From the NCBI GenBank assembly GCA_956465555.1, contig OY101115.1:4440120-4504119 (forward strand): 64,000 bases of DNA, read 5' to 3'. Position 1 is the first letter of the stretch; each line of letters opens with the position of its first letter. Below, one piece after another: positions 43,558 through 52,952 of this stretch. The notes beneath the pieces were generated by a model. It saw only the letters and a program-made list of their open reading frames with translations. It was not told where the DNA came from and did no database searches. The translations under genes were made by a program, and so were the position numbers. This DNA comes from Nitzschia sp. pyKryTriq1. Its lineage: Eukaryota > Bacillariophyta > Bacillariophyceae > Bacillariales > Bacillariaceae.

Positions 43558-45393
43558 ATGGATTTATTGTGTTGTGGTCCTTCCGGTCGTCGTTCCTCTG
43601 GTGAGAATCAGCATCCAACCGATTCCGTAGTCATCACCACGGATGGTAATGCTGCGGCGGCATTTCTGGCCGCTCGTGCCAAAGCTCCCGACTTTTCCGT
43701 CAATCCTATTTATAAGGATTTCTTTACTCATCATGATGAAGAATACGTCCGCATCCATGTCCATCTAGTGGGACTTGTATCCACGCAAGAAGAAGAAGGA
43801 GGAGGAAGCGGAGGAAGCGGAGCCGCTCTTGGCAAACGTCGGAATCGATTCGGACGACCTCGTCTAGTCGATGCCATTGCCGATCCGTATGTGATTGTGG
43901 AAACTATCACTACAAGTACTGCTGGGGGTAGCAGCGCCAGTGGTAGTGGTGGTGGTAGTGGCAGTGAAGGATCAGCCGATTACTTTCCCATTGCGTCGCA
44001 CAGGTTCCCAACCATCCACAATTGTCAAACTCCTATATGGGATTCCAAATGTGTCTTGTTGGTCAAGAAGCAAGCCATCGAACAGGGCGAAAATTTCATT
44101 CTTCGATTGACTCTGGTCGATGAAAATGTGAAACGTGACGACGAAACTCTCTTTTCGGTACAACTTTCCAAAGACGATCTCCCACAACCGACGCCACTTC
44201 GTGACAGCGTTTGGAAGCGCTATCAGTTGTCGTCGGCAACCAAAACATCAAGAACTGCAAAAGAGGAGGGTGATGATGGTTCTTCTGATTCTCGCATTCA
44301 ACACGCAGCCATGGAATTTTCGCTCATGATCACGGAAGGTAGTGATCGTTTAGTGTCGAAAGAAGACTTGGAAGCTGCACTCGATACTACTACGAATGGT
44401 GGATACGAGTACGAAGAAGTCATCTTGGTCGATGAGTCGTCGGTGGAGGAGGAGGATGATAGGGTAGTCGGAGCAGACAATCATGCCGTCTTGCAATGTT
44501 GGACTCATCCAGATTCGACCAAGGCAGCCTTGTGGATCTTGGGACGCAATGATTGTTTCATGCATCCACACGTTGCCAAGGCCTTGTTTTGGAGTCAAGG
44601 ATACGATCTTTATGTCTTGAATTACAAAATGAATGGAATTTGTCGCAAGCATGGATTTGTCAGTGATCCACACTTTAATTCTCACAATCCATCTGGGAAT
44701 TTCAATACCTACATTCCGGATATCGAACAATCGTTGGAACGAATCAACAACAACAAAGAGTACGAACTTGTACTGGGATATGCGCATTCGACCGGTGGAC
44801 CCGTCTTGTTGAACTATATTATGGAAAAGGGAGATGACGCCTTTGATGGATTCTTGTTCAACAGTCCCTTTTTGGATTGGGGCTATGTCGCTCTGTCGGT
44901 CGAACTTCTCTTGGAAAATACCAACATTTTGGAAAAGTTGGGCGCCATGAATCCCGATACTAAAATGGGCACAGCGACTACTCCAGAAGGAACGACTCCT
45001 CTCAAGTATCTCGGTCAAGAAATTGTGGTGAGCGATTGGAGTGCTCGATTGTGGTCACTTTATTACTTTGATTGGGCATCGCGTCCTCTCTACAAAGTGC
45101 CCATGACGGTAGGATTTGCCAAGGGCGTATCCGACGTGCATCGCAAGATGCAGGCCTTCAAGGCCAAGAAACGACCCATTACGATCAAACCCTTCTTGTG
45201 CATTACCAGTCGGGGAGATGACGTACTCGAGTCGCCCGAGACTTTAGGTCGAGCCGATTGGATCGGGCCTGGTCGGTGGGAAGTGGAGCTCAATGACAAT
45301 GGCCATGATGTCTTTTTGAGCTACGACGCAAACGATACGGAAATGGCGATTCAAATGTGTCTGACATGGATGAAGAATCGAAAGTTTGCTTAG
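43558..45393 (+). CDS. C2-like plus alpha/beta hydrolase (lysophospholipase/monoglyceride lipase type)
   Basis: Single exon, 611 aa. MDLLCCGPSG offers two Cys residues for palmitoylation. A C2-like beta-sandwich follows (YVRIHVHLVGLV, ADPYVIVE, CQTPIWD, LTLVDENVKRDD). The C-terminal half from about residue 320 is a Hydrolase_4/serine aminopeptidase-type fold. The nucleophile elbow reads AHSTGG with Ser near 411. An acidic site lies in RGDDVLES near 553 and the His in NGHDVFLS near 583, giving a complete Ser-Asp-His triad. Homologues cleave acyl glycerols or lysophospholipids. The C2-like part suggests membrane targeting, possibly by Ca2+. Gly/Ser linkers are coded by repeats. I chose ATG 43558; the upstream frame has no good start. 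Confidence 0.75.
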   Translation: MDLLCCGPSGRRSSGENQHPTDSVVITTDGNAAAAFLAARAKAPDFSVNPIYKDFFTHHDEEYVRIHVHLVGLVSTQEEEGGGSGGSGAALGKRRNRFGRPRLVDAIADPYVIVETITTSTAGGSSASGSGGGSGSEGSADYFPIASHRFPTIHNCQTPIWDSKCVLLVKKQAIEQGENFILRLTLVDENVKRDDETLFSVQLSKDDLPQPTPLRDSVWKRYQLSSATKTSRTAKEEGDDGSSDSRIQHAAMEFSLMITEGSDRLVSKEDLEAALDTTTNGGYEYEEVILVDESSVEEEDDRVVGADNHAVLQCWTHPDSTKAALWILGRNDCFMHPHVAKALFWSQGYDLYVLNYKMNGICRKHGFVSDPHFNSHNPSGNFNTYIPDIEQSLERINNNKEYELVLGYAHSTGGPVLLNYIMEKGDDAFDGFLFNSPFLDWGYVALSVELLLENTNILEKLGAMNPDTKMGTATTPEGTTPLKYLGQEIVVSDWSARLWSLYYFDWASRPLYKVPMTVGFAKGVSDVHRKMQAFKAKKRPITIKPFLCITSRGDDVLESPETLGRADWIGPGRWEVELNDNGHDVFLSYDANDTEMAIQMCLTWMKNRKFA

Positions 45394-45536
45394 ATCTCTA
45401 GCTAGTAGTACAGTAGAGACTACTAGTTTAGTATTTTTGTACTGCAGTAAAGACAGCAGTCAAGATATTTTTTATAGACAAGATAATATATATATATATA
45501 CATATATAGCATCTATCTTCTAATACTATACCAGGA

Positions 45537-45965
45537 TTATGCAGTAGTAACAGTATTACTACTCGTACTACTTGTTCCGTTCGTGCGGATGATTCTAATG
45601 CCGCATCCGCCACTTGATGGATGGTGCACTCGAATACAGTCATCATCCTCGGTCACTGACCATCTGTTCCTAGCTAGAGGACCTTGTTGTTGTTGTTGTT
45701 GATGTTGTTGACCCTACATGATATCTGCAACAAAGGCAGCAATTTCATTCCCAAAGGCATGATAAAGTCGTTGCAGCAGTATTAGGAAGGAATAGGAATC
45801 GTTGCTATTTGGAATGGCGAAATAAATCCCTTGATTGGTGTTGATCGTACTCGTACATGGCCGATCGTCGACTCCAAAAGAGAGACTACAAGTACAGTCA
45901 CGACGGTCTCCTCACTGTATGATATGTCAACAGCAACGTGTCGTGGCAGATGCATTCTCGTGATG
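45537..45965 (-). pseudogene. Decayed partial duplicate of the adjacent oxidoreductase gene (3' part)
   Basis: Blocks of this stretch match the 3' end of the gene at 45982-47400 in the same order and orientation. The first block contains GTTCGTGCGGAT and CACTCGAATACA, the second ATTTCATTCCCAAAGGC, and the third ATGGCCGATCG and ACGACGGT. Small gaps and insertions break the frame throughout. It looks like a tandem duplication of about 430 bp that has decayed freely. It is a host-gene remnant, not a mobile element. Confidence 0.75.
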
Positions 45966-45981
45966 TCCCATATCGGTACAC

Positions 45982-46926
45982 TTAGTTTGTGGCAGTACCA
46001 GTAATGTATGGCCGCAGTGTCACCACCTGCCCTGTTCGTGCGGATTCTTGTGCGGCATCTGCCACTTGTTGCACTCGAATACAATCGTCCTTGGTCACAG
46101 GCCATTTCTTCCTACGACCATCATCATCATCATCATCTTCTTCTTCTTCTTCTTTTCCCAACAAGATATCTGCAAAGGCATCCATTTCATTCCCAAAGGC
46201 TTGATGAAATCGTTGCGGGAAGGAATGTTGATATTTAGAATGACAAATCCCTTGATTCGTAGACACGACCGTCGATGTTTCATGAATATTCCCCACTTGA
46301 ATGCGTCCCCCACGTCCAAAGAATTCGGCTCGTTGATCGTACCCATACGTGGCCGATCGACTTAGGAAGATCGTCACGACGGTTCCTCCACTGCAAGTCA
46401 GTAGTAATGTGGCATTGTCATGAACTCCGGCACGTTGCAAGGCGGTAGTCGAAGATGTTCCCGTCGCAAAGACAGATATGACCGATTGCTGCTTTCTCTT
46501 TTGTCGCTGGTTGCTATTGTTGTTATTCAAGGCTTGCAAGACGTAATCGACATCGTGGGCGGACAAATCCATAAAGATATCTCCTCCTCCTTGCAGCAAA
46601 AATTCCATGGGAGGAACAGGATGATCTCCAAAGAAAATGTTGGCGTATACCAATACCTCATCGTCATTCTCCGCATCCACAATAATATTGGGTAATTGCT
46701 CGAGTGCCGCCTGATACGAAGGATCAAACCGACGTTGAAAGCCGCAACATAATTCGACGTTGTGTTTCGACGCCAAGTCAAATAGAGCTTCAATCTTGGG
46801 TGCCGATTCTTCGACTGGTTTTTCCAAGAAAATATGAGAAATCGTAGGGTGATGTCGGATCGCTTGCTCGACAATGAGTCGATGGGTCGTCGTTGGACTG
46901 CAACAAATCAATCCCTTGATACTAGT

Positions 46927-46957
<31 letters not shown>

Positions 46958-47400
46958 ATAGCATTTTCTTCACGGCTCTTCTTCTTCTTCTTCTTCTTTT
47001 GTGTCGTCGTCGTCATTGTTGTCATTCTCGTTTTCTTGACTTCCTCGAGACTTTGAAAGGCAGGAACATGATAGGTTTGAGCCAAAGCTTGGGCGGCAGA
47101 CAAGTCCGAATCGACAATTCCGACGAGTTGTAACTTTGGATTGGCATGGATCAATTGGATCCGAATACGTCCCATCCTTCCCGATCCCACAACGACCACT
47201 TTGGCCCGTTTTGCTCCGATGGCTGTAGTAGTAGTGCGCGCGCTGCTGCTGCTGCTGCTGCTGGATAGCGACATCGAGGACGACGACGACGATGATGATC
47301 CGCCAGCAGCATCGGCAGCACTACCAATGGCATTCGAAAGTAACATCCATAAAACGATCACGAGGAGAGATGTTGCTTGTTCTTGCCTCCTCCTCATCAT
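45982..47400 (-). CDS. Secretory-pathway Gfo/Idh/MocA-family NAD(P)-dependent oxidoreductase
   Basis: Single exon, 472 aa. A signal peptide (LLVIVLWMLLSNAIGSAADA) and a Ser run precede a Rossmann fold, with VVVVGSGRMGRIRIQL near residue 66-80. IFLEKPVEES near 190 carries the family's EKP motif with its conserved Lys. A DHPVPPMEFLLQGGGDIFMD stretch and SAHDVDYVL follow; H-D here matches the catalytic region of inositol 2-dehydrogenase-like members. The family oxidises or reduces sugars and inositols. The substrate is unknown. Poly-Asp and Lys/Glu runs sit in loops. It is divergently arranged with the C1-domain gene (561 bp between starts), and a decayed copy of its tail lies just downstream. 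Confidence 0.8.
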
Positions 47401-47961
47401 CCTTTGCTACGAGTACTACAGTAGTAGAGTTCGGTATAAAGCCAAGAGATATTCGTACAATAGTCAGTCTGCTGTACTCGATATCTCTATTCGTCTCTGC
47501 GTTCTGCTGGTATATACTAGAGAGACTACGGTACTCGTACCGATCATCGATCTGCATCATCTGCCTGACACACCACCATGGTGATGGGTCATCATTGCCG
47601 CGATGAGATCGAACATCATATTCTCGAGATCCCCCCCCCGGATGGATGATCTAAAGCCATCATCGCGCACGGCGTGCGTGCATGGAATCTTTCGAATCAT
47701 TATTATTTTTTGACCCACCATCTGTCTGTCCTTCGCTTCTCACAAGATCCAACGCTTTTCACGTCACATTATTTCCCCGCCAATAACGTATTTTTTAATA
47801 ACGAGACACGAGCACACACTACACGACTGAGCGATGATGAGAACCATAACAAAAACTTTACGTGGCATTTTTTGCATTCCCATGGTTCCGCACAAATAAT
47901 CTACTCCTACTTTTTGATCACTACACGTACTCTTTCGAATGATATACATAGTCTTCTCATC
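47401..47961. promoter_or_regulatory. Divergent intergenic region (shared promoter space)
   Basis: The region separates the starts of two opposite genes. It contains a C-run near 47631-47640 and no recognisable gene. An in-frame extension of the downstream protein from 47674 has no ATG and no motif. Confidence 0.4.
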
Positions 47962-48119
47962 ATGTCCAAATACGACGATGATGAATTGATGGAAGAGACT
48001 ACTAGTAGTAGAGCAGTCGTCAGTGGCGGTGTGTTAACGTGCAATACAACAACATCCGAGACAACAGAAGCAGAAGTAGAAGCAGAAGTAGAAGCCGAAG
48101 CGACCTCATCCGAACAACA

Positions 48120-48152
<33 letters not shown>

Positions 48153-50193
48153 GACCGCCGGTAATACTGCAAAAAAGTCCAGAGAGTATAATTATTCTTT
48201 GTTCGAGGAAGAAAAAAAGGAGGAGGACTTTATAATGATCGATATGGATCCGCCTCCTCTTGTGGAAGAAGGTCATGATGGTGCTCCAGCAGCACCGGTG
48301 ATGGCCAGTAGTAGTAATACTTCTACTAGTAGCTCCAATGGCGGCGGCGATGCACATCAGGACGCATCAGCCACTGCTACTAAGGCTGCTGTTGCTGCTG
48401 ATGATGCCGATGCCGACGACGGCAACTTGAATCAGCCCAGCACCAGCACCAGCACCGAGCAAGTTGTGACTGAAAATGACAACAATACGAATACTACTAC
48501 TACTAATGCCCCATCAGAAAATAATACCCCAACCAAGGATGGCGACACTGAAGAGGCGCTTTTGGAAGAGCCCGCCAAGAGTCTACCACTAGACAAAGAA
48601 GGAGAGATAACAACAACAAAACAATTCGACACGATGACGAAGAAGGACGATGACGACGACAAAACGGAAACCACGATACGTCTTTTGGATGCGGCAGGAG
48701 ACGCTTTGGAAGAGTTGGAGCATCATTGTGGCGGGGTCGAGATTCATCCGCAGGATGACAACCACAAGAAAGATCCAGCATCTGCACCACCACTACCAAC
48801 AGACCATGAAACCACGACCGAGGCGACGATACTACCGACCGATAGTCCCATCAGTACCCATGGAATGCAACAAACAACGCCCGAGGTAATAGAAGTGTCC
48901 CCCGAACGAAAGTTGGATTTCCGTAGCATGTTTGGAATATTTACTGCTCAGCAGCACAAAACCACCACCACATCACCATCTTCTACTACTACTAGAGGAA
49001 GTACCCCAGGAACGATGATGAGTCCAATATCTCCCAATACTACAGAAGAAGAATCGAATATGCCCTTGGTGGAAAAACCACTGGTATCGGAACAACCAGC
49101 GACGCTGAATCTGCCATCGTTAGTCACCGCCTCTACCATTTCTACTACTGCCAAGTTGGACACTCCTCAGGATGATGACAATCAAAGTCAGAGCAGTTCT
49201 GGGTCGAGTAAAGGCTCTTCTACTGCTGCTGGCTTTCTTCGAGGATCAAGCTTGTTGAGAGACTATACTAACAATAATGGGCCCGAACTGGCGCACAAAT
49301 TCAAAGACCATACGTATCGAAAACCGACCAAGTGTGATATTTGTGAAGGTCTTTTGGTCGGTCTCTTCTCGCAAGGATTGCAGTGTGAATGCTGTGGGAT
49401 GAACGTTCACCGTGGTCAAGGAAAAGGAGAACATGACGATTGTCGGGCCGAGGCCATTCTAGCATGCTGCAAAGGACCGGACGCCAAGCGCGGCAAGGAA
49501 CACGAACAAGCTGTCCCATTGCAACAAGCACTCATGGAAGTCCGCGAGCTAGCCAAAAGTTCTCCCGGTTTCCTGAGAGAAGTGAGAGAACAAATGGACA
49601 GAGACTTGCGGTCGCATGCCAAAAAGATGGTCGTCAAGTCGGGAACCGAAGAACAACGATCCAAGAATCTACAGCGGCTACGAGAACGACTGGTGCCATT
49701 TCTAAAGAAAGTCAAGGCTATCGAGCAAAGGGGTACAGCCGCTGCAGTAGCTTCATTGCTATACTATCACGCAATCTTCGTGGCTATCATGGTGGCGTTC
49801 ACTACAATGGAATTTTCGTCAGCATTGTGGCTGACAAACGATGGATTGACTATACTCGCGGTGATGCTATACAGTGCCACCGTCCTCCGATCTCTCCATG
49901 TCATTCTACTTGCCTTGTCGATTGGTATCCGATGGGCGTCCTTTGTCTTTCAGCGAAAGCAAGTCATTTTCGATCAATTCCTGACTGACGTTGGCACTAT
50001 CAATGCGGAAGCTGATTTCGGAATCTCCGTCGCTGCTGCTGCTGCGACCTTTCGATATTGGAGTGATCGATTTGTTCTCTCTTCCTTGACCACATGCTGT
50101 GCGTTGGTATCGTTTTGGTACCTTGTGAGGTCGATGCAGACCGTAGTGGACGAATCGATCGTGCTGTCGTCGTACGAAGCATCATACGAGTAG
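47962..50193 (+). CDS. C1-domain (DAG-binding type) multi-pass membrane protein
   Basis: Single exon, 743 aa. About 430 N-terminal residues are disordered, rich in Thr, Glu, Ala and Asp runs. A zinc-binding C1 domain lies at about 443-505: HKFKDHTYRKPTKCDICEGL, then QCECCGMNVHRG and a final CCKG. It has the His/Cys spacing of protein kinase C C1 domains, which bind diacylglycerol or phospholipid. A helical linker (about 520-590) and then about four hydrophobic segments follow (592-657 and 690-727). The combination suggests a lipid-regulated membrane protein. The membrane part matches no family I know. I chose ATG 47962, just before MSKYDDDELMEE. Confidence 0.7.
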
Positions 50194-50532
50194 TAGCAAT
50201 AACACCGAATATGACTATCATAGAGACTAGTACAGCTCATAGAGAATACTACAGCTCATATAAAGTAGAGACTAGAGTACCTCTTCAAAATAATTATTGG
50301 TAGATCATTCATTCTATTTTAACTTCACCGTCTCTCCTTCATCGGCGGCGAAAGTGTTCTGCGCCCCGTCCGATGCCGGATGCGACGTTGTTTGAAGCCT
50401 CCGATTTACGATGACCCGAGTATGAGTAGATAACTAGAGTCTACAGTACTACTCCAAAAGCAGTACCAGTAGTCTACTCTAGCTCTACTAGTAGAGTAGT
50501 CGTAGTAGAGCTCTCTCTACTACTAGTAGAGT
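50194..50532. other. Intergenic, CTAG/GTAC-rich, no gene
   Basis: Nothing is recognisable apart from short CTACTAGTAG and GTACTG palindromes. Confidence 0.35.
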
Positions 50533-50794
50533 ATATCGTAAAGCAGCGAAAAAGTGCACTGTCTAATTTAGCTGCTACCTTGACGGTAGAGAGCAATGAA
50601 TCTCTCTTGCGCCGGAACGATGTCAGCGACACTACTAGACTGTCCGATTGATTGAGTAGTAGAATATCGTAAAGCAGCGTAGAGCTACCGGTAGTAGCTA
50701 TTCGTAGAGACGGATATCGTTCCGGCGGAAGAGAGATTAATTGCTCTCGACCGTCAAAGTAGTCTAGTAACTAAATTAGACGGTGCACTTTTTG
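50533..50794. repeat. MITE-like imperfect inverted repeat
   Basis: Two arms of roughly 75-80 nt face each other: about 50549-50622 and about 50714-50793. Matching blocks are AAAAAGTGCACTGTCTAATT with its near reverse complement, GACGGT-GAGAGCAAT, ATCTCTCTT and GCCGGAACGAT. Outside the left arm and again in the loop (50664-50680) the motif ATATCGTAAAGCAGCG occurs. The same motif plus GTGCACTGTCTAATT appears at 42801-42841. No transposase gene is present; it is a non-autonomous DNA-element-like hairpin. Confidence 0.65.
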
Positions 50795-51626
50795 GTACTG
50801 TAGTAGTAGTAGTAGTAGTAGTAGAGCTACATAGTCTACGACAGGGTACTGGTACCTTGCACCAGTAGTACTTGTGGTACTTGTATCTCATAATACCTCA
50901 TCGCAGACGGGCGAACTTCTTCCCAGTATAATTTTTTTAACAAGCATCTTCGTTGTTCCAGTTCTTCTATCTTTACGACTTGATGGTCGACTGAATGGAT
51001 CCGTGCGTCCGTGCGTGCGTTCGACGCATACCAGTACGTGTACAACATGGGTATTATTATTCCCTGTGTCTTGTTGAAGGGCTGTATTAAAACTCACTCA
51101 CACATCACTTATTGATTTCCAGCTTTCTCGTCTTGCTTGATCGTAGTTATATTTCTTCCCATAAGTGGGAGATATGCCGGGATTAATGTTCTCTTGGACA
51201 CTATTAATTGTACGGAGATTCAAGATTCGGTGGGGAAAGAATACAGAAACAACAAGAGCAGTAAGTAGTTAGTGATCTACCACACTGTACCACTAAAGCA
51301 CTACAAGTAACTGGTAGAACAAATAATAATAATATTCGTAGTAGTAGCGTTGTTCTTGAAGGTTCCAGCAGCTAGCGCATAGCGCGTAATAATATCGCGA
51401 ATCATCATCATCATAACGAAGGCGCATATCTTCTTCGCCATTTTTTTCTTCTCGCGTTTTTTTTTTGGACGAAGAAGAAAAAACGCCCCCAATATTTTGG
51501 TTCTCATTGTTGATGATGTGTTGTTGCGGTGCGTTTGTTGTTGACGCTAATACTTCTACCGGTACAAGTATAGTCGTCAAATAAAAGATAACAACAACAA
51601 CAACAACAATAACAACAACAGCAACC
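50795..51626. other. Intergenic, no gene
   Basis: A (GTA)n run lies near 50800-50822 and (ACA)n near 51589-51622, just upstream of the next start codon. No supported gene. Confidence 0.35.
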
Positions 51627-52547
51627 ATGGTGATCCTTAGCCATTATAATATTGAATCATCGGGAGATACTAACAGTCCTCATTTGACTGTTCGGAGGCC
51701 TCTGCGACCGAGACTTCATCACCACGCAACAGCCGCCTCTCCCTCCGATAGCGGCAGCAGCAGCAGCAGCAGCAGTACTGGTGCTTTTATTACTGTGCCT
51801 GCATCGCCTTCAACCAACTCCTCTTCTTCTCGTACTACCTGTAGGAGCATTCCACGAAAACGGACCGTCGGAAATGTGGTGATTAAACGAGTGGTGCATG
51901 ATTCTGCTGCTGCTGCTTCTTCTTCTGCTTCTGCTTCTGCTACTGCTACTGCTACTGCTACTGCTGCTGCTACTGCTGCTGCTCCTCCTCAAAAGTCAAC
52001 AATCGCCACATCATCAGCATTGGCAACTTCCAGTAATACTAGCAGCAGGAAGACCAACCACAAACAAACCGTCGTCTCTTTTGATTCGATTGTCCGAATC
52101 AAACTCATTCCGTCGTTGCAGGACTACACAAAAAAGCATTTGGTCGAACTGTATCATACGACCAAGGAATACAAGGCCATTCGAAAGCAGCTCTTTCAAC
52201 AACTCAAACTGATACGCGAACAAGACATTTTAGAAGGAGATCACGACGATGAAAATGAAAATGAAATTGCTGTGTGTGCTCGAGGCTTGGAGGCGGAAAC
52301 GGCCGAAGGAAAAGCCGAACGTCGGATGCGCCAAGAGACGGGACGGACCTGTGTCTTGCGAGAACAACAATATCAACGAGAACAACAGGGGTGTGTGATG
52401 GCGGGGGAACACGCTCATCGACGACTCGCGAAACTCTATTCGATTCAGGCCCGGGATGCCGTTCAAATGGCATTGGAAAAGGCCAAATACGACGCTTTGG
52501 ATGCCAAAGAATATCTTCTCTCCGTATATGATCATGATGATGATTAG
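51627..52547 (+). CDS. Conserved diatom-type protein with RGLE motif, function unknown
   Basis: Single exon, 306 aa. The first 140 residues are Ser/Ala/Thr runs (the Ala/Ser/Thr run near 92-115 is coded by GCT/TCT/ACT repeats). The conserved half begins VVSFDSIVRIKLIPSLQDYT, followed by a TTKEYKAIRKQL helix. It continues to CARGLEAETAEGKAERR, EQQYQREQQGC and a final ALEKAKYDALDAKEYL. I recall this pattern (order: strand, P-x-x-x-D-Y-T, helix, RGLE, R-rich helix, A-x-x-x-A-x-x-D-A) from many uncharacterised diatom proteins. Role unknown; the charged helices suggest a helical adaptor or nuclear protein. ATG 51627 has a good context (ACCATGG). Confidence 0.65.
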   Translation: MVILSHYNIESSGDTNSPHLTVRRPLRPRLHHHATAASPSDSGSSSSSSSTGAFITVPASPSTNSSSSRTTCRSIPRKRTVGNVVIKRVVHDSAAAASSSASASATATATATAAATAAAPPQKSTIATSSALATSSNTSSRKTNHKQTVVSFDSIVRIKLIPSLQDYTKKHLVELYHTTKEYKAIRKQLFQQLKLIREQDILEGDHDDENENEIAVCARGLEAETAEGKAERRMRQETGRTCVLREQQYQREQQGCVMAGEHAHRRLAKLYSIQARDAVQMALEKAKYDALDAKEYLLSVYDHDDD

Positions 52548-52572
52548 GATTAGGATTAGGATTAGGATTAGC
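52545..52572 (+). repeat. (GGATTA)n hexanucleotide repeat
   Basis: About 4.5 tandem units of GGATTA begin at the stop codon of the preceding gene. It is close to, but not, the TTAGGG telomere unit. Confidence 0.8.
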
Positions 52573-52952
52573 ATCGTTCATCATCATCATCATCATGCAA
52601 AAGAACAATGCAATAACACTTATTGCTTTTTGTTTCCGGGGTGGAGAGTAACAATTTTGAGGAGTCGATAGTACCAGTATATACAATAGAAAGGGATACA
52701 GTACTTGTACACTACTCGTATATAGTCTTTAGTGCTTTTAGTCCACCACCTCCTCGTGCCTTCGGCTGTACTGTACCGTATAGATAGGATTCTTTTGTTG
52801 GCATACATCTCGGGGCAGCTTAGAACACTACGGTACGATACCATGTACCATACTCCAATCTGCTACGCGGTGGTAGACAGTACAAGTACTCATACTTGCA
52901 CGAGCTCTCGAGCTAGTAGAGTATTAATAGGAAAACTATTGTCTGTCTACTA
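52573..52952. other. Intergenic between convergent genes
   Basis: Contains GTACTGTACCGT-type palindromes only; no gene. Confidence 0.35.

Noticed and set aside
52545-52572. Interstitial telomere
   Set aside because: The unit is GGATTA, not TTAGGG, and only about 4.5 copies are present beside GAT-rich coding DNA.
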